Positions 1 to 5,230 of a stretch of DNA of 5,230 nucleotides are shown here, piece by piece (the first letter of the stretch is position 1; each line of letters starts with the position of its first letter). The notes below the pieces were generated by a model. The model was not told where the DNA came from. It ran no database searches and saw only the letters and a list, made by a program, of their open reading frames with translations. Source of the DNA: Prevotella sp. UBA1395 (GTDB lineage Bacteria > Bacteroidota > Bacteroidia > Bacteroidales > Bacteroidaceae); assembly GCA_002305235.1 (NCBI GenBank), contig DBQL01000017.1:1-5230 (forward strand), in the 5' to 3' direction. The translations under genes and the position numbers were made by a program.

Positions 1-24
1 CATTAAAGTAAACATTTTCTTCAT
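1..24 (-). CDS. 5' end of a gene running off the left edge; product unknown
   Basis: Reading the minus strand from 24 gives ATG followed by seven sense codons to the window edge: M K K M F T L M. The two lysines followed by hydrophobic residues are the usual opening of a signal peptide or lipoprotein leader, but eight residues cannot identify a product. The start is supported by context more than by the codons: a well-formed promoter lies at 74-106, with a leader of roughly 40 to 45 bases, and the preceding gene is closed off by a terminator at 200-239. Codon 4 (bases 13-15) is a second in-frame ATG and a possible alternative start. A weak purine-rich stretch (AGAGAG) sits just upstream of the first ATG. 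Confidence 0.55.
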
Positions 25-30
25 ACTCTC

Positions 31-56
31 TATGATTTATTATTGTTATGATTTAT
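31..56. repeat. 10-bp direct repeat in the leader of the left-edge gene
   Basis: TATGATTTAT occurs at 31-40 and again, without mismatch, at 47-56. The spacing is 16 bases. Both copies lie between the predicted transcription start (near 67) and the ATG at 24, so they would be in the 5' untranslated leader. In AT-rich DNA a chance repeat is possible. Confidence 0.55.
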
Positions 57-73
57 CCTTTATAAAACTTGTG

Positions 74-106
74 CAAAGTAAGGAAAAAAACTTCATAGTT
101 CCAAAA
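74..106 (-). promoter_or_regulatory. Bacteroidota-type promoter for the left-edge gene
   Basis: On the minus strand a -33-like box TTTTGG (101-106) is followed after 19 bases by TTACTTTG (74-81). This is close to the TAnnTTTG -7 box used by the primary sigma factor of Bacteroidota, and the 19-base spacing is the usual one. The predicted start is near 67. It drives the gene that begins at 24. The assignment rests on pattern matching only. Confidence 0.65.
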
Positions 107-199
107 GTTTTACTCAAAAAGAACATTTTTTACACACTAATTGATATATAACAAGTAAAAGTTTAACATTTTTAACCAAAGAAGACCTTTTTATATTAC

Positions 200-239
200 A
201 AAAGACCATGCCCCGCTCTCTATCGGGGCATGGTCTTTT
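200..239 (-). terminator. Rho-independent terminator after the arabinofuranosidase gene
   Basis: Bases 200-215 and 224-239 are perfect inverted complements, giving a 16-bp stem with a GC-rich core (CCATGCCCCG) and an 8-base loop (CTCTCTAT). The stem base is A-rich on the left and T-rich on the right, so a short T-run follows the core on either strand and the element could act in both directions. It begins 10 bases past the stop codon of the arabinofuranosidase gene on the minus strand and insulates it from the next promoter. Confidence 0.88.
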
Positions 240-249
240 ACGTATAGAA

Positions 250-2787
250 TTATATTTCAATTATCCTTACACTATATGGTGCAAGCGTCATCATCGGCCC
301 GGAAACCGTACCACGTTCCACGGTTACCTTCTTGTCGGTGACTTTTCCCGAGAATTCCTGCATCGGGGCCTCGCCGGGAATGTCGAGCCCTTTCACCTGC
401 AATTCAACCTTTGCGGGGAGCGAGTTAACCAGTTTGACATAGGTCTTCCCGGTCTTGGAATTTCTCACGACACTTGCCGCGACGCGATATTTCAGGTCTT
501 CACGCACATCCAGCCTCGACTCGATATACCTGTCTCCGTCGCTGTTTCCCCACAGCTTCTGCACCTCATAGCTTGGTGTCAGGGCCGTGATGGTGTCATT
601 GTTGAAGTAGATCATGTTGGGATTCCAGTTGGAATGCTTCTCTTTGCAGAGCAGCGGGGCATAGCTCGACATGGCCACCACGTCGCCATTGCGTTCGAGG
701 GCACAGAGGTGCATGGCCTCCACAAGCGCGCTCTCGTGGGTCGTGGTGCGCGAGGCCCACTCTCCGAGATACACCTTCGGACCCTTGCGATCGTAGTTGT
801 CATAGTAGTTCTGATGGTGCATGTACCATCCCGGCGACTCATAATAGTGCTCATCCACCATATCTATGATGTCTTGGTGGGCCTTGGCAAACTTCCATCC
901 CTCGATGTAGTCGGATGAAGGGTCATGAAACGGGCCCACCGTGCCACAGACAACGATCTCGGGATATTTCTCCTTGATGGCCCGGCATATCATTTCATAA
1001 CGCTCTTCGAACACGGTAGAGATGAGGTCTTCGTTGCCTATGCCGATATATTTCAGGTTGAAAGGCTCCGGATGTCCGGCATCGGCGCGCATCTTTGCCC
1101 ATTTCGATGTGGCAGGGTCTCCGTTGGCCCACTCTATGAGATTGAGCATCTCTTGGCAGTAAGCCGGCATGTCTTCCATCGGGATGCCACACTGCTGGCC
1201 TCCCATGCCGTCTTTGTCGGGGTGTGAGTTTTGGCAGGGCACGCCCGCGGCCAATACCGGCAGAGGCTCTGCGCCAATGTCTTCACAAAACTGAAAATAC
1301 TCGAAGAAGCCCAAGCCGCGGGTCTGATGATAATTCCAGATGTTGGGGGCAGGCACCCTGTCTTGCCACGGACCCACCGTCTCGTTCCAATGATATATAT
1401 TGCCAATCCCCTGACCATGACTCATGCAGCCTCCGGGGAATCTCACAAATTTAGGCTTCAGGGCCGCGATGGCCTCGGCCAAGTCCTTGCGAAGTCCGTG
1501 TCCTTTGAAGGTCTCGTGCGGGAACAGGCTCGCCATATCCACCCCTACCGTGCCTTTCTTGAGCGGCGTGAGGGCGAGGCGCACGTTGCCCTTGGCCGCC
1601 TTCTTGTCTACCACGAGCTGCGCGGCGTAGGCGTTCCAGCCCTGCCCCTCGGTCTTGATCTTGGCCGAGGCCACCACTTCGCCATTGTCATTGATGAGAC
1701 ACACCATTACCTGATTTTTCTCTGCGTCTTCATTGCGCAGATATACCGAGAAATCATAGACACCCAACGGGGCCGCGGTTATCCCGTCCCATCCTATATT
1801 ATATAAGGTGTCGCGCTGTGCCAGCACGGCGTAATGAGGATTGTTCTTGCTCAATGGCACGTCGCTCTTGATCACCAAAGGCTTGTTCGACGACCATGCC
1901 GTGGTGGCATTCCATTCTCTCCGGTCTGCCGTCGAATACTCAAAGTCACGGTTCTGCACCAGTTCGGCATACAGTCCGCCGTCGGCCGCATAGCTGATAT
2001 CCTCGAAGAACACCCCCACGAGCTTGTCGCTGATGGCCTTGCTCTCGGCCGTGTTCACCGTGAGCACCGCGTCGACACGGTTTCCTATCTGTGCAAACCG
2101 CTTGGCATCATCGCGCATCGTCTCCCTGCTCAGCTCGCCCTCACGGGCCATCACGTGGAAATACTGTCGTATATAGTCCAAGTGTATCTTGGGTACGCTG
2201 AAGAGGTTGCCTTTGTATTGCTTCCCGGCAATGGTCGCCGTGTCTCTGATCCATGCCACGTCTTCGATGGTACTGGGGTCGGCCGACTCGGTGAACCGAC
2301 GAAAATCTTCCGAGGCCTGCACGTATCTCCGCGTGCCGTCCTTGGCTTTATAATAGATGTCGAAGGTGCCATCGTCCATCTGGAAGGCAATAGGCTCGGC
2401 CACACCTTTCATCGACACGCGCGGATAGTCTTGCGGGCGCCATGTCACCAAGTCCTCACTGTAAGCGGCGGCAAAGCAAGGCGAATAGTCGTTCACGCTG
2501 AACACCAGCCGCCATGTGCCGTCATTGGCATGCAGCACGAAAGGGTCGTACATGCGTTTCTCACTTCCCCACTGTGCGTAGTCGGAGCCACAGAGCTGCC
2601 CCACGTCATGACACGTCATGTCTTCGGTGAGATAAGCCACGTGCAACCCGGCTTTCTCGCCCGGCGAATAAACAAATATCTGGCACGTGGTGTCATTGCC
2701 CATCACCTGATAGAGCGGTTCGGCAGACTGTGCCCATCCACTGACGGCAGTGGCGAGCACAGTGAAGAATGTCATAGTTCTTTTCAT
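250..2787 (-). CDS. Exported GH51 alpha-L-arabinofuranosidase with N-terminal GH43-like module
   Basis: This 845-residue enzyme should remove terminal alpha-L-arabinofuranosyl groups from arabinan, arabinoxylan or their oligosaccharides with retention of configuration. Residues 1-19 form a signal peptide (KR, hydrophobic core, SGWA before Q20) with no lipobox cysteine, so a soluble periplasmic or exported protein is likely. Residues about 23-215 resemble two or three blades of a GH43-type propeller (YDPF at 80-83, AEP at 130-132). GH51 proper begins near 235 (VGVFFEDIS, GGLYAELVQNRDFE). Residues 291-420 look like a CBM4/9-type jelly roll inside it. The TIM barrel carries RFPGG (449-453), acid/base E586 in IGNED, DEHYY (645-649) and nucleophile E676 in LGEWAS. 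A C-terminal beta domain ends at 845. The frame stays open for 154 codons upstream into dcuB, but the ATG at 2787 is chosen because the signal peptide starts there and an A-rich leader and -7-like box precede it. Catalytic roles come from family knowledge, while the residues are seen directly. Confidence 0.93.
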   Translation of the reverse strand: MKRTMTFFTVLATAVSGWAQSAEPLYQVMGNDTTCQIFVYSPGEKAGLHVAYLTEDMTCHDVGQLCGSDYAQWGSEKRMYDPFVLHANDGTWRLVFSVNDYSPCFAAAYSEDLVTWRPQDYPRVSMKGVAEPIAFQMDDGTFDIYYKAKDGTRRYVQASEDFRRFTESADPSTIEDVAWIRDTATIAGKQYKGNLFSVPKIHLDYIRQYFHVMAREGELSRETMRDDAKRFAQIGNRVDAVLTVNTAESKAISDKLVGVFFEDISYAADGGLYAELVQNRDFEYSTADRREWNATTAWSSNKPLVIKSDVPLSKNNPHYAVLAQRDTLYNIGWDGITAAPLGVYDFSVYLRNEDAEKNQVMVCLINDNGEVVASAKIKTEGQGWNAYAAQLVVDKKAAKGNVRLALTPLKKGTVGVDMASLFPHETFKGHGLRKDLAEAIAALKPKFVRFPGGCMSHGQGIGNIYHWNETVGPWQDRVPAPNIWNYHQTRGLGFFEYFQFCEDIGAEPLPVLAAGVPCQNSHPDKDGMGGQQCGIPMEDMPAYCQEMLNLIEWANGDPATSKWAKMRADAGHPEPFNLKYIGIGNEDLISTVFEERYEMICRAIKEKYPEIVVCGTVGPFHDPSSDYIEGWKFAKAHQDIIDMVDEHYYESPGWYMHHQNYYDNYDRKGPKVYLGEWASRTTTHESALVEAMHLCALERNGDVVAMSSYAPLLCKEKHSNWNPNMIYFNNDTITALTPSYEVQKLWGNSDGDRYIESRLDVREDLKYRVAASVVRNSKTGKTYVKLVNSLPAKVELQVKGLDIPGEAPMQEFSGKVTDKKVTVERGTVSGPMMTLAPYSVRIIEI

Positions 2788-2823
2788 GTTCGGTTTTATT
2801 GGGTAATAAGATGATTTCAAGTG

Positions 2824-2831
2824 CAAATATA
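2824..2831 (-). promoter_or_regulatory. Candidate -7 box for the arabinofuranosidase gene
   Basis: On the minus strand TATATTTG matches the Bacteroidota TAnnTTTG -7 consensus and lies 36 bases before the ATG at 2787, which implies a leader of about 30 bases. No good -33 box is found 18 to 20 bases upstream, so this may be a weak or activator-dependent promoter. The gene may also be partly served by readthrough from dcuB, since no clear terminator separates them. Confidence 0.5.
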
Positions 2832-2921
2832 AGCAAATATTCCGAAAATCCTTTCCCCCGACCGCAAGAACTTTAGCGTGGCAGTGTGGCCGCGGCATGT
2901 CGCCACCTCCACCATCCTGTA

Positions 2922-4397
2922 TCACACCATACCCATCGTATGGCAGAGATAGGCAATGAAATACCCGGCGATGGTGGCTGTCACCACATGAATCATGCCG
3001 GGTGCCATGAACGAGTGGTTGAACAGGTACTTGCCGATGACCGTAGTGCCCGACCGGTCGAAATTCACCGTGGCGATGTCTGAAGGATAGTTGGGAATAA
3101 AGAAATAGCCATACACCGAGGGCATCACGCCCAACAGAATCCACCCGTCGATACCCAGCGAATAGGCCAAGGGCAACATGGAAACCACCACCGCCCCTTG
3201 ACTGTTGATAAGCACCGACACCGTGAAAAAGGCCACGGCGATGGTCCACGGGTAGGCCGTCACAAGGTCGGTGAGCATGGCCTGCATCTCGGGTTTGTAG
3301 TTGTCAAAATAGGTATTGGCCATCCATGCGATGCCATAGATGGCAACAACGGCCACCATACCGCTCTGCCACACCGCGCCGTTGATGGCGGTCTTGGGCT
3401 TGGCCTTGCAGCAAACGATCATCAGAGCCGCCGCGGCAATCATCGTGATCTGAATCACGACGTTCATTGCGAGGGGTTTAGACACCGTCTCTGTGACTCC
3501 CGCCAACACCACGCCGGCCTTGGCCAGTTGCTTGGCCGACTCGGTCACACCATTGGCCAAGGCCACGCTCTCGGGTCCGCCGGCCACGGGCTGCACCGTG
3601 TCAAAACTCGGAAGAAGGTTCACCCCAAACATCGAACTTACCGATATGACCACGATCACGCCCAATGCCGCGAGAAAGATATATACCGCCCGCTTGCTCT
3701 CCTGCGAGATCTGCTTGTCGAGCACCGTCGCGCTGTTGCCATAGATATAGGCCTTTTGCACAGGGTCGGCGAGCTTGGCCTGAAACTTGGGGTCTTTGTC
3801 GAGATCAAGACCGCGATGCCAGCTGTATGCGATGGCCGTGAGTATGCCGATGACACATGCCGGAATGGTGATCATGATGATCTGGATATTACTCACATGA
3901 TAGCCGTTATCGGCCGAGATGGAGGAGAAAGCCACCACCGCGGCGGCGATGGGCGAGCAGGTGATACCTATCTGCGAGGCGATGCTCGCGATGCCGCACG
4001 GACGCTCGGGGCGTATGCCTTTCTTGAGCGCGATGTCGCAAATGATAGGCATGAGCGTATAGACCACGTGGCCCGTACCCACCAGCACGGTCAGCACGAA
4101 GGTGGTAAACGGTGCCAAGAGGGTGATGCGGTCGGGATGCTTGCGCAAGATCTTCTCCGCGATTTGGATCATCCAGTCCATGCCGCCCGATGCCTGCAGC
4201 ATGCCGGCACAGGTCACCGCGGCAATGATGATATAGATAACGTCGGTAGGCGGGGTGCTCGGCTCCAACTGAAAGCCAAAGACCAAGATGGCCAAACCGA
4301 TGCCCGAGATGGCACCGAGTGCCAAACTTCCGTAACGTGCTCCGATCCATAAGGCCACCAGTACGACCAAGAGCTGCACAATCATCAACCATGTCAT
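2922..4397 (-). CDS. dcuB: Anaerobic C4-dicarboxylate transporter, DcuB type
   Basis: A 491-residue inner-membrane carrier of the Dcu family, which exchanges fumarate, malate or aspartate for succinate in anaerobic metabolism. It is very hydrophobic, with about 12 predicted membrane segments. Compared from memory with E. coli proteins it is closer to DcuB than DcuA: GAR-x-G-x-x-ALG (19-28), LQASGG-D (67-74), QIAEK-LR (78-85), GTGHVVYT-PII (107-119), IRPERP (128-133), YGIAWMA (354-360) and FDRSGTT-IG (446-455). E. coli DcuB has about 446 residues, and the extra length here is mainly an insertion at about 266-305 rich in A, V, G, T and E. The ATG at 4397 gives an N-terminus that aligns with DcuB. 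An upstream ATG at 4405 is out of frame and stops after three codons. A promoter with a hairpin at the predicted start precedes the gene. The arabinofuranosidase gene follows after 134 bp on the same strand. Substrate range and direction in vivo are inferred. Confidence 0.93.
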   Translation of the reverse strand: MTWLMIVQLLVVLVALWIGARYGSLALGAISGIGLAILVFGFQLEPSTPPTDVIYIIIAAVTCAGMLQASGGMDWMIQIAEKILRKHPDRITLLAPFTTFVLTVLVGTGHVVYTLMPIICDIALKKGIRPERPCGIASIASQIGITCSPIAAAVVAFSSISADNGYHVSNIQIIMITIPACVIGILTAIAYSWHRGLDLDKDPKFQAKLADPVQKAYIYGNSATVLDKQISQESKRAVYIFLAALGVIVVISVSSMFGVNLLPSFDTVQPVAGGPESVALANGVTESAKQLAKAGVVLAGVTETVSKPLAMNVVIQITMIAAAALMIVCCKAKPKTAINGAVWQSGMVAVVAIYGIAWMANTYFDNYKPEMQAMLTDLVTAYPWTIAVAFFTVSVLINSQGAVVVSMLPLAYSLGIDGWILLGVMPSVYGYFFIPNYPSDIATVNFDRSGTTVIGKYLFNHSFMAPGMIHVVTATIAGYFIAYLCHTMGMV

Positions 4398-4451
4398 AAG
4401 CTCATTTGTTTATAGTTTGAGATGCGAAAGGTAAATCGGCCGACCGCGAAA

Positions 4452-4466
4452 CAGCGGCCTCCGCTG
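4452..4466. repeat. Perfect 6-bp dyad at the predicted dcuB transcript start
   Basis: CAGCGG (4452-4457) and CCGCTG (4461-4466) are exact inverted complements around a 3-base spacer. The dyad directly abuts the -7 box of the dcuB promoter on its downstream side. It would overlap the transcription start and could be a repressor operator or a hairpin at the very 5' end of the mRNA. No T-run follows, so it is not a terminator. Confidence 0.5.
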
Positions 4467-4496
4467 CAAAGATAAACAATCTTGCCATAGTTTAAA
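4467..4496 (-). promoter_or_regulatory. dcuB: Bacteroidota-type promoter for dcuB
   Basis: On the minus strand TATCTTTG (4467-4474) matches the TAnnTTTG -7 consensus exactly. An imperfect -33-like TTTA (4493-4496) lies 18 bases upstream. The predicted start is near 4460, leaving a leader of about 60 bases before the ATG at 4397. The leader ends in an A-rich stretch, as is common for translation starts in this phylum. A 5-bp dyad AAGAT-N5-ATCTT (4469-4483) overlaps the box and might bind a regulator, but it is short enough to be chance. Confidence 0.6.
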
Positions 4497-4531
4497 GGGT
4501 GTGGAACAAATATTTTTTTCGTGAATCGTTG

Positions 4532-4672
4532 TCAGGATTCTTCTGCATCGACGGGAATGCCTTTCGGTATGGTGTCTCCCAACCGTACATAGCGCACCGA
4601 CAGCGGGGCGGTGGGGCCGCGCGCCCGCATCGTGCACCAAAGATGAACGGCATGATGATTGTCGTGAAATAG
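4532..4672 (-). other. 46-codon coding-like stretch, possible gene remnant upstream of dcuB
   Basis: On the minus strand a frame runs from just after a TGA (4673-4675) to a TGA at 4532-4534. It reads LFHDNHHAVHLWCTMRARGP and ends in VRYVRLGDTIPKGIPVDAEES. The second half has an ordinary mix of charged and hydrophobic residues and GC-rich third positions like the neighbouring genes, so it resembles the C-terminal end of a real protein. I do not recognise the family. No full-length gene leads into it: stops lie upstream in this frame. The adjacent frame also reads protein-like just before it (KIRDYF), so a frameshifted relic is conceivable. The only in-frame ATG would give 32 residues. It may equally be part of a non-coding repeat or a chance open stretch. 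Confidence 0.25.
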
Positions 4673-4802
4673 TCACGGATTTTAACACTTGGAAACTTTC
4701 ATTTGAGAAAGACGACGATTACCTTCGCACGGTGTCATGCCACGCTCCCACCCCCGTTTCTCCCCATTCCTTTTGCCGATACGGCTTTTTCGCACGCCGA
4801 AA

Positions 4803-4831
4803 AGGCTCATTTCGCGTCGCGAAATGAGCCT
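4803..4831. repeat. Near-perfect 29-bp palindrome (14-bp arms)
   Basis: AGGCTCATTTCGCG (4803-4816) and its exact inverted complement (4818-4831) flank a single T. The hairpin would be very stable. On the minus strand it is followed by CCTTTTCGG, so it could act as a weak terminator in that direction, but the T-run is short and interrupted. It sits 15 bases from a second palindrome, which suggests a paired palindromic (REP-like) intergenic element. Confidence 0.8.
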
Positions 4832-4846
4832 ATATGCCTCACGTTT

Positions 4847-4875
4847 ACTATCTTTTCAAGACACGAAAAGATAGT
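4847..4875. repeat. Second palindrome, 11-bp arms with 7-base loop
   Basis: ACTATCTTTTC (4847-4857) and GAAAAGATAGT (4865-4875) are exact inverted complements around the loop AAGACAC. The element has the same overall length (29 bases) as the palindrome at 4803-4831, though the sequences differ. A weaker 7-bp pair, GAGATTT (4884-4890) and AAATCTC (4911-4917), follows it. Confidence 0.75.
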
Positions 4876-4964
4876 TATCGCAAGAGATTTGCGCCATATT
4901 CGAGCCGAAAAAATCTCCTTGAAATCATAACATTCTGATATACAGAGACTTGCAAAAATATCTT

Positions 4965-5018
4965 ATTTTGGGCGTATTTGTCGTCAGTAAGGCGCTCGGT
5001 AGATTTCAAGCCCAAAAT
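4965..5018. repeat. 9-bp inverted repeat spanning 54 bp
   Basis: ATTTTGGGC (4965-4973) and GCCCAAAAT (5010-5018) are exact inverted complements separated by 36 bases. A minus-strand -7-like box, TATTTTTG (4953-4960), lies just to the left but has no matching -33 box. The arrangement could be an RNA fold, the ends of a small element or chance. Confidence 0.45.
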
Positions 5019-5130
5019 GAAAAAGCATTTGTCAAGGATTTTATACGTATTTTTCCGTACGGGGCAACAGGGTGGTCGTGTTCCGTCGAGGTTGTTCCCA
5101 CGGTGCATAGGACGCGGCCTGAGACCGGCC

Positions 5131-5171
5131 GAAAACAAAAAAGGACAGGTTGCATCACTGCGACCTGCCTT
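5131..5171 (-). terminator. Rho-independent terminator for a minus-strand transcript entering from the right
   Basis: On the minus strand, arms at 5159-5171 and 5141-5154 pair with one G-T wobble and one bulged A (5145). The core is CAGGTTGCA (5146-5154) against TGCGACCTG (5159-5167), with loop TCAC on the plus strand. The stem is followed by TTTTTTG then TTTTC, a classic U-tract. There is no such tract in the plus direction, so the orientation is clear. It implies a minus-strand gene ending between here and the right edge, or just beyond. The first minus-strand stops met from the edge are at 5212-5214, 5205-5207 and 5171-5173 in the three frames, and I cannot tell which, if any, ends that gene. 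Confidence 0.78.
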
Positions 5172-5230
5172 CAAATTAGAGAGTTATAAAAAATCAAGTT
5201 ATCACTAATATTTATTGATAGAATTCTTTT

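Larger units (their letters stand above)
4398..5130. other. About 730 bp with no convincing gene upstream of dcuB
   Basis: Open frames of 75 to 99 codons exist on both strands, but they overlap each other, have unusual composition (runs of R, H, C and P), run through the palindromes and lack plausible starts. I do not accept any as a gene. What the stretch does hold is the dcuB promoter and its dyad, the coding-like fragment at 4532-4672, a CGTGA-N5-TCACG dyad (4663-4677), the palindromes at 4803-4875, a minus-strand -7-like box (4953-4960) and the inverted repeat at 4965-5018. A small RNA running from about 4946 leftward to the palindromes is possible but not demonstrated. Confidence 0.55.

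Noticed and set aside
208..918. 236-codon plus-strand frame
   Set aside because: It starts inside the terminator stem and is antisense to the GH51 catalytic region; the GH51 frame has clear motifs.
1834..2814. 326-codon plus-strand frame
   Set aside because: Antisense shadow of the N-terminal half of the arabinofuranosidase; histidine- and arginine-rich with no recognisable domain.
2886..2906. GTGGC/GCCAC inverted repeat after dcuB as a terminator
   Set aside because: Only a 5-bp stem with an 11-base loop and no T-run on either strand.
2788..3249. A 154-codon in-frame extension upstream of the arabinofuranosidase ATG
   Set aside because: It overlaps the 3' end of dcuB in another frame, has a low-complexity G/H/R-rich composition, and would bury the signal peptide at 1-19.
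3198..4352. 384-codon plus-strand frame
   Set aside because: Antisense shadow of dcuB; extreme H, G, R and D content is typical of the reverse complement of a membrane-protein gene.
4663..4677. CGTGA-N5-TCACG as a CRP-like site
   Set aside because: The spacer is 5 instead of 6, the arms are short, it is about 190 bases upstream of the dcuB promoter, and no supporting promoter is adjacent.
4410..4688. 92-codon minus-strand frame upstream of dcuB
   Set aside because: It runs across the dcuB promoter and is rich in R, S, C and H; the more protein-like reading at 4532-4672 is in a different frame.
4875..5174. 99-codon minus-strand frame and overlapping 75- to 79-codon plus-strand frames
   Set aside because: They overlap each other and the terminator or the third weak inverted repeat, have Cys/Arg/Pro-rich composition, and show no leader or domain. 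The 99-codon frame would start inside the terminator hairpin at 5131-5171.
1..5230. CRISPR array, tRNA, rRNA, transposase or toxin-antitoxin pair
   Set aside because: No regularly spaced repeats, cloverleaf, rRNA-like sequence or matching protein motifs were found on either strand.

Overview
The window looks like part of a chromosome from an anaerobic Bacteroidota, most likely Prevotellaceae. Three things point there: promoter boxes of the Bacteroidota type (TAnnTTTG) instead of sigma-70 -10/-35 pairs, A-rich leaders without strong Shine-Dalgarno sequences, and a secreted GH51 arabinofuranosidase next to a DcuB-type C4-dicarboxylate carrier. Genus is inferred, not proven. Every gene I can support lies on the minus strand, so transcription runs right to left. 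The many long open frames on the plus strand are antisense shadows of two fairly GC-rich genes.

Layout from right to left. At 5131-5171 a strong minus-strand terminator closes a transcript that enters from beyond the right edge. From about 4500 to 5130 no convincing gene is visible. This stretch holds a 9-bp inverted repeat, two strong adjacent palindromes (4803-4875), and a 46-codon coding-like stretch (4532-4672) that may be a gene remnant. A good promoter (4467-4496) with a small dyad at the predicted transcript start then leads into dcuB (2922-4397). After a 134-bp gap with a -7-like box but no evident terminator comes an 845-residue exported alpha-L-arabinofuranosidase (250-2787). It ends at a 16-bp-stem terminator (200-239). 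To the left, a clear promoter (74-106), a leader with a 10-bp direct repeat, and the first 8 codons of another gene (1-24) run off the edge.

How the genes may work together: the arabinofuranosidase would release arabinose from plant arabinan or arabinoxylan side chains in the periplasm or outside the cell. DcuB would exchange C4-dicarboxylates (fumarate, aspartate or malate in, succinate out) during fumarate-respiring fermentation. Both fit a plant-fibre-degrading, succinate-producing anaerobe. Nothing in the sequence shows that they form a dedicated operon, and no SusC/SusD pair or regulator lies in the window.

The points most worth a second look are a degenerate GH43-like module at the N-terminus of the GH51 enzyme, a roughly 40-residue insertion in DcuB compared with the E. 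coli protein, and the palindrome-rich non-coding region at 4500-5130. I found no CRISPR array, tRNA, rRNA, transposase or obviously new multi-gene system.
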